Shown here piece after piece: positions 34,465 through 43,233 of a stretch of 64,000 nt of DNA. Within the stretch, counting starts at the first letter, position 1; every line of letters begins with the position of its first letter. The notes under the pieces were generated by a model. That model saw only the letters and a program-made list of their open reading frames with translations. It did no database searches and was not told where the DNA came from. The stretch spans positions 62,001 through 126,000 of the IMG/VR virus record IMGVR_UViG_3300003876_000001; one strand, 5' to 3'. The DNA is from a virus. The position numbers and the translations under genes are program-made.

Positions 34465-35634
34465 TTATTTTTTAATTTCTTCATCAGTTGATGTAGTAAC
34501 TTCTTGTGCTTTATTATAATCATCAACAACTTTTTGAAGTAAATCAATACGTGTTTGAAAAATATCACTATAAATTTTTTCTAATCTCTTAGTTGCTTTT
34601 TCAACAGTATATTTATTTGCAATTGTTGACATTGTTTCATATACTTTATCATCAATAGTATCATCTAAAAATTTAGTTACTAAATCTCCAATTAATATTG
34701 GGAGAGAATATATATCTCTAGTCCAAACACCAGAATTTTCAATAAATTCACCATCATCATCTAATAAATATTCTGGTGTAATGTCTGGTACTAATGCAAT
34801 TGGTATTGATCCTGCTTTCATTGCTTCAAGTGGTAGTGTACCGAATGTTGAAATTCTATCAACCCAAACAGTTGCAAAATTTTTCTTTAGTCTTTCAGCA
34901 TAATCAATTCTTCTTAATGGTGAAGGTGGTTTTGAGTCTGTAATCATAGAATCAAAAGTTATCCAACCAAATTGTGGATTTCTTGAATAAAATAATTTTA
35001 CAATTTTAGATATTTCATTAGGATTTCTACCAACAATAGAAATTACTGGTCTTTTTATCACATTTTTAGTGTTATTAAAATAATCTGGAATTGCTGGTGC
35101 TGAAACATTTATATTAAAATTAGCATTACGATAAAATTCATTTATTAAATTAACAACTTCATCTGTTGTTGTAATAACTTCAGTAATACCAAATGATGTC
35201 CAATCTGTTGCAGGAAGTAAACTATTTAACTTATAATCTAACGATTGTAATAAACCTACTCTAATACATGGTAAATTTTTAGTTTGTTCCATAACATTTG
35301 AAAATATTTCAGGTATTATAACCATATCTTGTGTTCCAACAGTTAATTTTGCTTTTTCCATTGGTTCATGTGTAATGTTAGTTAATTCTGGTTCTATCCA
35401 GCTAGGAATTTCATAATCAACAACATCTGTTAACATCGTTACATTATACCCCAAATTTTTTAATGTTTTAGCATGAAAATAAATTTCATATACTGATGCA
35501 GCTGGATTTGTTCCTTTTGCAACAAACATTAATATTCTTGATTCCTTATTTTTTAATTTATTAAGTGCTACTTCTACTTTATTAATTTTTGAAATTTCAG
35601 CATTTTGAATTTCTTCTTCTCTTTTATTTACCAT
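34465..35634 (-). CDS. GT-B type glycosyltransferase (GT4-like)
   Basis: 389 residues. Two Rossmann-like halves: the N-terminal ILMFVAKGTNPAASVYEIYFHAKTLKNLGYNVTMLTD and C-terminal ISIVGRNPNEISKIVKLFY, with the E-x7-E-like FGTLPLEAMKAGSIPIAL at about 270-288, typical of GT4. The charged C-terminal helix is an extension. Probably transfers a sugar to a phage or host glycan. Confidence 0.78.
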   Translation of the reverse strand: MVNKREEEIQNAEISKINKVEVALNKLKNKESRILMFVAKGTNPAASVYEIYFHAKTLKNLGYNVTMLTDVVDYEIPSWIEPELTNITHEPMEKAKLTVGTQDMVIIPEIFSNVMEQTKNLPCIRVGLLQSLDYKLNSLLPATDWTSFGITEVITTTDEVVNLINEFYRNANFNINVSAPAIPDYFNNTKNVIKRPVISIVGRNPNEISKIVKLFYSRNPQFGWITFDSMITDSKPPSPLRRIDYAERLKKNFATVWVDRISTFGTLPLEAMKAGSIPIALVPDITPEYLLDDDGEFIENSGVWTRDIYSLPILIGDLVTKFLDDTIDDKVYETMSTIANKYTVEKATKRLEKIYSDIFQTRIDLLQKVVDDYNKAQEVTTSTDEEIKK

Positions 35635-35656
35635 TATTTTATATTTTTAATTTATA

Positions 35657-36369
35657 TTATTCTTCTGTATTTTTAAATCCAATAAATTCTTGGAAATCTC
35701 TACACGATTTTTTTATTTTTATTTTTTTAGTTTCTTCGTCAAATTCATTTTCAATTAAATCAATAATTTGTAAAACATCAAAATCAGCTTCTAATCCATC
35801 ATTATAAGGTCTTGTTATTTTAACAACTTTTTTTTCTATAGGTCTATTAAGTAGTTCAGGATCAGTTGTTAATAGAATATCAACAGAATCCCAAATCTCT
35901 TTATTGGTTTCAACAAAATGGTATTGACCTATTCTAGGCATTAATTTAGAAAGAAAAAATAATGTTGGTGGAATTGTAAACCAATTTTCTTTTGATACTA
36001 TTTTAATATCAAATTGATCTTTATATGTTTTATAAAACAATTCTAAATGTTTATCTAGACCATTATATGTTGGTGATGCTGAACCATGTATTTCAAAATT
36101 AAAATCTTCATACATAAATCTTTTATATTTTTCATCAGCAGTAACCGTTTTAGTTTCAGATTTAAATGCCATACTATCAACAGGTGCTTCACCTGTTTTT
36201 TCATCAATAGTATAATCTATTGGTGAAATATCATCAGGTAAATCTTCATTTAAAAATTTAGTTGTTTCTTCACCATCTTCCCATACATAATCATTTCTTA
36301 AATCAAATTTATATGGGTCATCTGATGATTTAATACTTCATTAATATCTATTCCTATTACTTTTTTCAT
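35657..36369 (-). pseudogene. HAD/nucleotidase-like or glycosylation-associated protein with frameshift
   Basis: ATG at 36369 gives MKKVIGIDINEVL. The frame then closes, while the -1 frame continues KSSDDPYKFDLRNDYVWEDGEE through a 171-residue open stretch whose first ATG is at 36172. The combined product has the GIDxNEV start of a small phosphatase-like family and FEIHGSASPTYNGLDKHLE, WFTIPPTLFFLSKL and DSVDILLTTDPELL, all in one frame. It appears to be a single gene with a short deletion near 36340, where about 20 residues of the expected N-terminal domain also seem absent. Located directly upstream of the GT-B gene. Confidence 0.55.
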
Positions 36370-36370
36370 T

Positions 36371-36720
36371 TTATTTTTTTATTGTTGGTATTAATATTAT
36401 TCTATCTTTTACTGTTGTAATTAGCATATCATTTATGTCATTTATTCCATCTTTAATGTAAAGAGGATCAATAGATAAATATAAATCACCTTCTTCGTCA
36501 TTTAACATTGTTTTTAAATTATTTAATGTCATTGGTGATTCTAAATCAGGTTGTATAATTACACCATTAAAATCTTCATAATATTTACATTTGTTTCAAA
36601 TATTTCAGATAATCTACTAACATTTTGTTCGATTTCTTCTCTTAATTCTGGATTATTATCTAATTTATCATTAATCCTATCTATAAATTTATGAAAATCT
36701 TCATCATTAAAATCACTCAT
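36371..36720 (-). pseudogene. Small hypothetical protein interrupted by a -1 frameshift
   Basis: ATG at 36720 gives a 50-residue acidic helical start (MSDFNDEDFHKFIDRINDKL), closing near 36570. The -1 frame continues CKYYEDFNGVIIQPDLESPMTLNNLKTMLNDEEGDLYLSIDPLYIK and ends at 36371, 2 nt before the next ATG. The junction is ACAAATGTAAAT, similar in sequence to the break at 8064-8287. Function unknown. Confidence 0.5.
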
Positions 36721-37021
36721 TTGTTTTATTATTTAATTCTTCAATTTGATTATTTAATTTTTCATGAAGTTCACTCATTAGTCTTTCATGCTTTTTTATT
36801 AAATTACTATCAGTTATATATTTAGGATTAATACAATCTACCCTACTTTCACCATAAATCGGGATAGCAATAATTTCACTATTTTCACTTACAGAATTTG
36901 AAGATATTTTATTCATAACTCTTTCCATAAATTCTTCAACAGCATCAATCTCAACATCAGCAATTGATATATAATATACTAATATTAGTTTATTTTGATT
37001 TTCTTCTGATTTTTTCATCAT
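36713..37021 (-). CDS. Conserved phage protein of unknown function
   Basis: 102 residues. ILVYYISIADVEIDAVEEFMERV followed by IIAIPIYGESRVDCINPKYITD resembles a small family near phoH in T4-like phages. Its start overlaps the end of phoH by about 30 nt and its end overlaps the next start (ATGAGTGA). Confidence 0.6.
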   Translation of the reverse strand: MMKKSEENQNKLILVYYISIADVEIDAVEEFMERVMNKISSNSVSENSEIIAIPIYGESRVDCINPKYITDSNLIKKHERLMSELHEKLNNQIEELNNKTNE

Positions 37022-38831
37022 TATGTTCTTTAAATTTATCTTCGATTTTATTTATTATTGGATTTCTAATATTTACATCTTTATCATTCATACTAATACA
37101 TCCAATTTCTTCAACATTTTTAAACATATTTAATAAAATATCTAACGAACTTTCATCTTTATTTCTTAAATCAATTTGATTAGAATCACCTAATAAAATC
37201 ATTTTACTATCTTCACCTATTCTAGTCATTAAAGTACGCATATTACCTATTGAAATATTTTGTACTTCATCAGCTATAATAATAGCATTATCAATTGATG
37301 CACCACGTGCATATGCTAAAGGAAATGGGCGAATAAAATCATTTTCCATTAATGATTTAATTTTTGTATCTGGTAATAATTTTTCAACATTTAATACAAA
37401 ACTCCAAATGAATGGTTCAATTTTTTCATTTAAATCACCTTTTAAGAATCCAATTTCTTCACCCTTTAATGTTGTTACTGATTTAACAAGATAAATTTTT
37501 AAAAATTTATTATTTTCTGCTCTTAACAAACCCAATGCTAAAGCAAGTGAAATAAAAGTATTGTGTGTTATAATAAAATTATTTGTAATATATAAATTAT
37601 CATTAGCTTCAACACTTATACATTTCATTTCCTTTTTACCAATAAATTCAATATTTTTTATATATCTAACAGGGAAATATTTTGTTTTATTTTTAAATAA
37701 ACCTTTTTTCCTATTTAATTTAAATGGAATTATTTTATTTGGTAACCTAAATGACATACTATATGAAATTCTTCCTAATTTAATTTCATTTTTATATTTA
37801 TATTTTTTTACCTTTTCTTTAATTGGGTTTATTACCCCACCTAAAGATTCTATAATAAATTTTAAATTTAAAATTAATTCTTTAGATGTACTAGTAAATG
37901 ATAATGTTCCACTTTTTTTATCTACAGTACCATCTGAATCCATTAGTCCTTGTAATAATTCAATTCTATCATTTATTGATGAATATAAATAATTATTCGG
38001 TATAAATTTATTTTCAGATTTAATACCATTTAACTTTAATTCATTAATATATTTTCTATATGAATATTTTTTGTTTGATATTTTATTTAAAATAGAATAA
38101 TCATATTTAGATGATTTTATTTTTTTTATAAAATAATCATTTGGTAATCTAGAATCACATTCATTAATTATTTGTTTATCAGAACTACTAATTCTAATTG
38201 TCGTTGTTAGTGAACCATCACCTAATAATACCCCTAATAAATATGGATCAACTAATAATTTTTTTTTCTTAAACTCAATTGCATCAACAATAGGAATTGA
38301 ATATTTCAATTTATTTGATTTATTCTTATAGTTAATGTTTATTTCAGACAATGTTTTTATTGTACCACGACTATTTTTTAAATAATTTCTTTCATAATCA
38401 TTATATGTTAACCATAAATGTTCATCACAACATTCAACTTTTGACCCATCTGAAAATGTAACCAAATATGCTTCCCTTTTTCCTTGATAAAAAACACCAT
38501 TAACTTTAGTTAATTTTCCGTTTTTACCAAATATTTTATCACCAATATTTATATTTCCCATTCTAACATAACCATTTTCAGTTAAAATAAGACTATCTAA
38601 TGGTTGTGCTTTACCAGTACCAGCAGGTCCTGAACAGATGGTTATCTCATTTCTCAATATAGATTTAATTAGGTCTTTTTGACTAACATTTTTAGCCGAT
38701 ATATTAACATCCCTGTTTAAAGCAGACCTAATTCTTTTCTTTTCATCATTAATCCTTGTCGTATTTTCGTCCCGTTCAATTGATTCTGGATCAATTGAAT
38801 TTTTTCTTTTGTTTCCTCTTTTTACTGCCAT
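36990..38831 (-). CDS. phoH: PhoH-family P-loop ATPase, intein-containing
   Basis: 613-residue precursor. N-terminal helical 60 residues, Walker A SGPAGTGK (67-74), interrupted at once by the intein. The second half has TFISLALALGLL, VTTLKGEEIGFLKGDLNEKIEPF, YARGASIDNAIIIADEVQN (Walker B) and LLGDSNQID, all PhoH signatures. The mature protein is about 263 residues, an ATPase thought to act on RNA. The promoter region shares an operator with the HTH regulator at 42689. The 3' end overlaps the following gene. Confidence 0.9.
   Translation of the reverse strand: MAVKRGNKRKNSIDPESIERDENTTRINDEKKRIRSALNRDVNISAKNVSQKDLIKSILRNEITICSGPAGTGKAQPLDSLILTENGYVRMGNINIGDKIFGKNGKLTKVNGVFYQGKREAYLVTFSDGSKVECCDEHLWLTYNDYERNYLKNSRGTIKTLSEININYKNKSNKLKYSIPIVDAIEFKKKKLLVDPYLLGVLLGDGSLTTTIRISSSDKQIINECDSRLPNDYFIKKIKSSKYDYSILNKISNKKYSYRKYINELKLNGIKSENKFIPNNYLYSSINDRIELLQGLMDSDGTVDKKSGTLSFTSTSKELILNLKFIIESLGGVINPIKEKVKKYKYKNEIKLGRISYSMSFRLPNKIIPFKLNRKKGLFKNKTKYFPVRYIKNIEFIGKKEMKCISVEANDNLYITNNFIITHNTFISLALALGLLRAENNKFLKIYLVKSVTTLKGEEIGFLKGDLNEKIEPFIWSFVLNVEKLLPDTKIKSLMENDFIRPFPLAYARGASIDNAIIIADEVQNISIGNMRTLMTRIGEDSKMILLGDSNQIDLRNKDESSLDILLNMFKNVEEIGCISMNDKDVNIRNPIINKIEDKFKEHNDEKIRRKSK
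37560..38609 (-). mobile_element. LAGLIDADG intein (Ala1, Thr+1) in the PhoH Walker A motif
   Basis: 350 residues from Ala75 to Asn424. Starts AQPLDSLILTENGYVRMGNI, with block B FSDGSKVECCDEHLW and terminal LYITNNFIITHN before Thr425. It contains the two LAGLIDADG helices LLGVLLGDGSL (about 198-208) and LLQGLMDSDGTV (292-303), so it should encode an active homing endonuclease. Ala replaces the usual Cys/Ser at position 1; Ala1 inteins splice by direct attack of the +1 nucleophile, here Thr. Confidence 0.92.
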
Positions 38832-38845
38832 ATATTAATTTATAT

Positions 38846-38861
38846 TGTCAAATTTTTGACA
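38846..38861. promoter_or_regulatory. Operator-like palindrome TGTCAAATTTTTGACA upstream of phoH
   Basis: Symmetric TGTCAAA/TTTGACA, 14 nt before the phoH ATG and downstream of a CGTATA element (38873-38878, minus strand). Same 16-bp type as the site before the HTH regulator at 43129 and the repeats inside that gene. Confidence 0.6.
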
Positions 38862-38917
38862 TTGTACTATATTATACGAATGAAAAAAGAAAATCTTGAA
38901 TTAAATTTTATTATGTA

Positions 38918-38926
38918 CTATTTATT
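38918..38926 (+). promoter_or_regulatory. Late-type motif variant CTATTTATT
   Basis: 35 nt before the chaperone gene; two mismatches to GTATTTATA, weak. Confidence 0.25.
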
Positions 38927-38961
38927 TGTAGAACTAATAAATTTTTATAAAATATTATAAA

Positions 38962-39933
38962 ATGGCAACAGAAAAAAAAACAGAAAAAGAATTAGAAGGA
39001 ATAGCAATGAAAAACGCTATGGAAGAATATTATAAATCAAAAGGAATTGAACCACCAAAAGATAATTCTATACCAACAGTAGATGATCCATCAGTTATAC
39101 CAACACCACAAATACCTGAACCAATTAATATACCTGCACAAACATTAAATTATAATGCAGATAATTTACAAAATCAAATTCAAACTGAAAATGATCCTGA
39201 TTTATTGATGTCATATGAAGTTGTTTCATTACCATCAAAAGGTTTATTTTATCCAGATGGATTAAAAGAAGTTCAAATTGAATATCTTACTTCAAGAGAT
39301 GAAGACCTTTTAACCACACCATCATTCATTGATGATGGTTCGGTATTAGATAAGTTATTAGCTAGAAAAATTGTAGATAAAAATATTAATCCTAAAAATT
39401 TATTAAGTGGTGATAGAAGTGCACTTATTTTATTTTTAAGAACATCATCATATGGTAATATATATAAGGTTTCTGTTCCTGATCCTAGAAACGGAAATAG
39501 TTTTGAAGAAGATGTGGATTTATTAACATTAAAATATAAAGAAGTTAATGAAAAACCTAATGCTGCTGGTGAGTTTGTAGTTGAAATACCTATGAGAAAG
39601 AAAAAAGTTAGTGTAAAACTTTTAACTTCAGGTGCTGAAGATATTATATTTAAACAAGCAGAAGCACGTAGAGAAGCATATCAAGAAGAAGTATCAGAAT
39701 TTAATACTATGAGATTAAAAGCATCTATTATGGAAATTAATGGTAATAGAGATAGATCATATATTGAACGTTTTGTTGATGTTATGCCAGCCTTAGATGC
39801 ATTTACTATAAGAAGAAAATTATTAGATGTATCTCCTGAAGTTGAAATGAAATATATGTTTACAGCACCAGACGGTTATAAATTCGAAGCACCGTTAAGT
39901 ATGGGTATTGATTTTTTTTTCCCAAGTCACTAG
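38962..39933 (+). CDS. Tail assembly chaperone / T4_baseplate-family protein (gpG-like)
   Basis: 323 residues. The conserved SLPSKGLFYPDGLKEVQIEYLTSRDEDLL block (about 90-118) is typical of the T4 baseplate family that includes gp26, and IERFVDVMPALDAFTIRRKLLDVSPEV is its C-terminal helix. It lies directly upstream of the tape measure, the position of gpG-type tail assembly chaperones. Residues 1-85 are a proline-rich linker. It ends in a T9 run, where a -1 slip continues into 39951-40133. Confidence 0.75.
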   Translation: MATEKKTEKELEGIAMKNAMEEYYKSKGIEPPKDNSIPTVDDPSVIPTPQIPEPINIPAQTLNYNADNLQNQIQTENDPDLLMSYEVVSLPSKGLFYPDGLKEVQIEYLTSRDEDLLTTPSFIDDGSVLDKLLARKIVDKNINPKNLLSGDRSALILFLRTSSYGNIYKVSVPDPRNGNSFEEDVDLLTLKYKEVNEKPNAAGEFVVEIPMRKKKVSVKLLTSGAEDIIFKQAEARREAYQEEVSEFNTMRLKASIMEINGNRDRSYIERFVDVMPALDAFTIRRKLLDVSPEVEMKYMFTAPDGYKFEAPLSMGIDFFFPSH

Positions 39934-40133
39934 CAGGTGAATATAAAAAGATGATAATGGAAGAGATTTATCTCCTTACAAAACATGCAAAATTTAATGC
40001 TGAATATGTTGAAGGGATTCCTGTATATAAAAGAAGATTTTATCTTAATCTTTTAAAGGAAGAACTTGAGAGTACTAAAAAAGCTCATGAAAAAGCAAAT
40101 GCAAAAGCAAGTCAACAAGCCAGAAGAAAGTAA
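39912..40133 (+). CDS. -1 frameshift extension of the chaperone (gpT-like part)
   Basis: The 0 frame reads GAT TTT TTT TTC CCA AGT CAC TAG. Slipping -1 on T TTT TTC within the T9 run (39912-39920) gives ...FPKSLAGEYKKMIMEEIYLLTKHAKFNAEYVEGIPVYKRRFYLNLLKEEL and stops at 40133. An independent start would need the ATG at 39951 (60 residues), but the SLAGEYKK residues before it are clearly coding in the same frame. A slippery site before the tape measure is the classic G/GT arrangement. The C-terminus is basic and helical. Confidence 0.7.
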   Translation, partial: FFFPKSLAGEYKKMIMEEIYLLTKHAKFNAEYVEGIPVYKRRFYLNLLKEELESTKKAHEKANAKASQQARRK

Positions 40134-40145
40134 TTATATTTAAAT

Positions 40146-40155
40146 GTATTTATAA
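40146..40155 (+). promoter_or_regulatory. Late-type promoter motif GTATTTATAA
   Basis: 22 nt before the tape measure ATG. Confidence 0.45.
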
Positions 40156-40177
40156 TTAGTAAAATTATTCTGAAAAA

Positions 40178-42685
40178 ATGGCAAAAAAAATATCGGCTAA
40201 ACAATTAAAAGAAGAAACAGAAGCAGCTAATGCTATTGCTAATGAAAATATTCGTTTACTTGAAAGGGAATTATCAAAATTAGATAATATCTATAACCTA
40301 AGAAGAAAACAAGCAGTAGAGGAAGAAATTATTAATCAAAAAAGAAATAAACAAGCTAATATTGATGAAACCATAACTAAACATCTATCTAATCAAGATA
40401 AAATTAGTAAATATTTACTAAAAAAATATAAAAATCAATCCGATGCTCAAGATAAAATATTATCAAAATCAGAAAAAACATTAGATACACAAAAATTACT
40501 CCTTAAAACAGTTAGTTCATTAGGCACTGCAATTAGTAAAAATGCTGGTATTATGAAAACATTTTTAATGGATGCTGATGCAAGTATTAAAAATCTTAAT
40601 CTTGAAATGGGATTATCTGGTGATCGTTCAGCAATGATGCGAAATAATTTAGAAGATTCTTCCATGTTTGCTGCTCGTATGGGTATTGATATGAAAGGTC
40701 TTACTCAAATGGTTAGTACATATGCTGATGAAACAGGTAGAGTTAGACAATTTAATCAAGAAAATTTAGAATCAATGACTTTAATAGCTAAAGGTACTTC
40801 TTTAGGTATTGAAGGTGCTGCTCGTATGGCTGGTCAATATGAAATGATGGGTTTCAATGCTACTGATACTGCTGGTGAAGTACAAAGAATTGTTGATACT
40901 ACTGAAAGAATGGGTGTTAATACTGGTAAAGTATTAAAAGCTGTTAATTCGAACTTCAAAAAACTTCAAAAATATTCATTTAGAAATGGTGTAAAATCTA
41001 TGGCTGATATGGCTATTTATGCTGAAAAATTTAAAATAGATATGAATTCTGTTTTTGAACCTATGGAAAAGGGTAGAAGATTAGATTCAGTAATTGAAAT
41101 GAGTGCACAATTACAAGTACTTGGTGGTAAATTTGCTAGTTTAGCAGATCCTATGTCTATGCTTTTTGAATCTAGAAATGATCCTGAAGCATATATGAAA
41201 CGTATTAACGAAATGACACAAGGTATGGTTACGTTGAATAAGACTGCTGATGGATTTGATTTTGCATTAGCTTCTCCTATGGCTAAAGATCAGCTTTCAC
41301 AAGCAGCTAAAGCACTTGGTATGACTACTGAAGAACTTACTAAACAAGCATTTAGAATGAGAGAAATTCAACAAACTCGTTCACAAATGAATTCTAAAGG
41401 ATTTACTAAAGACGAAAAAGATATTATTGAGGGTCTTGCTAAATTTGATAAAACTACAGGTAGAATGTTTGTTGAAATAGGTGGTATTGCTACTGATGTA
41501 TCAAATATTGGTTCTGATCAATTAAGTGGTTTAAAAGAACAAAGTGCTAGTTTAAAACAACGTGCATTAGATTCTCAAACATTTGATGATGCAATGAAAA
41601 ATACTATAATGGAATTAAAATCAACATTACTTCCTATGCTTAATGGTATTAATTCAGTATTAGAATTTATAAGACCTATTGTTACAAATATATCGGAATG
41701 GTTTGGTGATTTATCTAAAACAAATAAAGATATACTTTCAGGTGCTGGTGCAATTGGTGCTGTTTTAATGATGGCATCTCCAATGATCAGAATATTAAAA
41801 GGTATATTACCAAGTATTGGTGGTCTGATTGGTGGTGCTGGTAAAGGTATTGCACGTACTGCAACTAAAGGTGTTGGTGGTCTTGCTAAAGGTGCTAGTG
41901 GTGCTGCAAGAGGTGGTGGAATGGCTGCTTTAGGTAAAGGTGCTGGTGTTGGTGTTGCTGCTGTTGGTATGGGTACTGGTATAATGATTGCAGCTAAAGG
42001 TGTTGCTGCTTTAGCAGATTCCATGTCTAAATTAAGTGTAGAACAATTAGAAAGTTTCGAAAGAGTTGCACTAGGATTAGCTATTGCTGTTCCACTTATG
42101 GCTGCTGGTATGTTAATATTCGGTAAAGCAGCAGAAGTATCAGCAATTGGTATAGGAATTCTGACATTAGCTGTATTAGGTATTGGAGCAGGTATTGGTA
42201 TTGCTGCTGCTGGTATTGGATATATGGGAGAAGGTTTAGCAATGTTAAGTGGTGCAGATTTATCTGGAATTGGTGGTGATTTAGCAGCTATTGGTGCTGC
42301 AACTTTATTATTTGCAAACCCTATTACAATGTTAGGTGTTGCTGGTATGGCAGCTTCAGTAATGGCAATAGCTTCAAGTTCTAATGGTATGAAAATTGTA
42401 GGTGATGCATTTACAAGTATTGGAGCTGTTATGAGTGGATCGGTAGGACAGCTTGCAGATGTTAAAAATACAATACAATCTATTGCATCAACAGATGTAA
42501 GTAGTAATAGTGGAATTGGTCAATTAGTTAATATGTTATCTAAACCGCTTAAAGTTCAATTCAGTGAACAAGAAGTAGCACTTGTGGCTAATATTGATGT
42601 TAATGTTGGTGATAGTTCATTCTACACAAATATTGCTAAGAAAGTACCTGCACAATTGGTACATGTACAAGGTGGTAGTGTTTAA
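40178..42685 (+). CDS. Tape measure protein
   Basis: 835 residues. Charged coiled-coil N-terminus (1-110), a repeating helical middle, then several long Gly/Ala-rich hydrophobic segments (about 520-740, for example GIGILTLAVLGIGAGIGIAA), the pattern of tape measure proteins that line the tube and are ejected first. Follows the frameshifted chaperone. At about 1.5 angstrom per residue it would span roughly 120 nm of tail (estimate). Confidence 0.8.
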   Translation: MAKKISAKQLKEETEAANAIANENIRLLERELSKLDNIYNLRRKQAVEEEIINQKRNKQANIDETITKHLSNQDKISKYLLKKYKNQSDAQDKILSKSEKTLDTQKLLLKTVSSLGTAISKNAGIMKTFLMDADASIKNLNLEMGLSGDRSAMMRNNLEDSSMFAARMGIDMKGLTQMVSTYADETGRVRQFNQENLESMTLIAKGTSLGIEGAARMAGQYEMMGFNATDTAGEVQRIVDTTERMGVNTGKVLKAVNSNFKKLQKYSFRNGVKSMADMAIYAEKFKIDMNSVFEPMEKGRRLDSVIEMSAQLQVLGGKFASLADPMSMLFESRNDPEAYMKRINEMTQGMVTLNKTADGFDFALASPMAKDQLSQAAKALGMTTEELTKQAFRMREIQQTRSQMNSKGFTKDEKDIIEGLAKFDKTTGRMFVEIGGIATDVSNIGSDQLSGLKEQSASLKQRALDSQTFDDAMKNTIMELKSTLLPMLNGINSVLEFIRPIVTNISEWFGDLSKTNKDILSGAGAIGAVLMMASPMIRILKGILPSIGGLIGGAGKGIARTATKGVGGLAKGASGAARGGGMAALGKGAGVGVAAVGMGTGIMIAAKGVAALADSMSKLSVEQLESFERVALGLAIAVPLMAAGMLIFGKAAEVSAIGIGILTLAVLGIGAGIGIAAAGIGYMGEGLAMLSGADLSGIGGDLAAIGAATLLFANPITMLGVAGMAASVMAIASSSNGMKIVGDAFTSIGAVMSGSVGQLADVKNTIQSIASTDVSSNSGIGQLVNMLSKPLKVQFSEQEVALVANIDVNVGDSSFYTNIAKKVPAQLVHVQGGSV

Positions 42686-42688
42686 TAT

Positions 42689-43129
42689 TTAATATTTATT
42701 TTTTAATTCTTCAATTCTTTTATAATCACTAATAGTTGTATCACTTTCAGGCTTATTTAAAAGATTATTTAATTCTATTTTTTCATTTTCTTCTATTGTC
42801 ACACTTGGGACAATATACTTATCTAATGTCACAGTTGGGACAATAGGATTATCTACTTGATTATCAGTACTTTCACCACTTTTTAATGTCACAGTTGGGA
42901 CAATAGAAGTATCTATTGACAAACTTGGGACAATAGATTCACGATTATCACGTTCTAGGATAGGAAAATGAATATCTTTAATAAATGGGATTCCATCTAT
43001 TTTAACATTATCTACTAAATCATCATCAACATAACGATATATCTTTCTTTTAACTATACTATATTTTTTAGCATATGTTGATAATTTTAGATATTCATTT
43101 GGGTTAATTTTTTTAATTAACTTCCTCAT
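42689..43129 (-). CDS. Small HTH (MerR/HTH_17-type) DNA-binding protein with internal operator repeats
   Basis: 146 residues from the ATG at 43129 (MRKLIKKINPNEYLKLSTYA). An earlier in-frame TTG at 43156 lies inside the operator and is unlikely. Residues 11-55 (EYLKLSTYAKKYSIVKRKIYRYVDDD, then VKIDGIPFI) form a helix-turn-helix with a DNA-reading wing. The C-terminal half is a linker of 10-residue repeats (IVPSLSI, IVPTVTL, IVPTVTL, IVPSVTI). The DNA coding for these repeats carries four 16-bp operator-like sites at 30-bp spacing. Likely autoregulated, or a replication/partition initiator. Lies between the tape measure and the baseplate genes. Confidence 0.65.
   Translation of the reverse strand: MRKLIKKINPNEYLKLSTYAKKYSIVKRKIYRYVDDDLVDNVKIDGIPFIKDIHFPILERDNRESIVPSLSIDTSIVPTVTLKSGESTDNQVDNPIVPTVTLDKYIVPSVTIEENEKIELNNLLNKPESDTTISDYKRIEELKNKY
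42797..42932. repeat. Four operator-like repeats inside the HTH gene
   Basis: 16-bp sites at 42797 (TGTCACACTTGGGACA), 42827 and 42887 (TGTCACAGTTGGGACA) and 42917 (TGACAAACTTGGGACA). Start-to-start distances are 30, 60 and 30 bp, as if one unit at 42857 has decayed. All lie on the same helical face, about three turns apart. They match the site at 43151-43166 in the promoter. Confidence 0.75.
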
Positions 43130-43150
43130 ATTCAATATTTTTTGTATATT

Positions 43151-43200
43151 TGTCAAACTTGTGACAATAGAATATACGTATATAAATAAAAAAGGTTACA
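43151..43200 (-). promoter_or_regulatory. Bipartite promoter plus operator of the HTH gene
   Basis: On the minus strand: TGTAACCTTT (43191-43200), 12-nt spacer, CGTATA (43173-43178), then the operator-like 16-mer at 43151-43166 (TGTCAAACTTGTGACA on the + strand) over the expected start point, and the ATG at 43129. The layout suits a repressor that blocks its own transcription. Confidence 0.6.
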
Positions 43201-43233
43201 TAAATATTTATTTTCATTTTTTATTAAAAAGAC

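Noticed and set aside
41575-42024. 149-codon open frame antisense to the tape measure
   Set aside because: Pro/Ala/Ile-rich shadow of the Gly/Ala-rich coding strand; no start context.
42797-42932. CRISPR-like array
   Set aside because: Repeats are 16 bp, in frame inside a gene, and evenly phased at 30 bp with coding spacers; no cas genes or variable spacers.
43130-43156. TTG start for the HTH gene
   Set aside because: It lies inside the operator; the ATG at 43129 gives the complete HTH domain.
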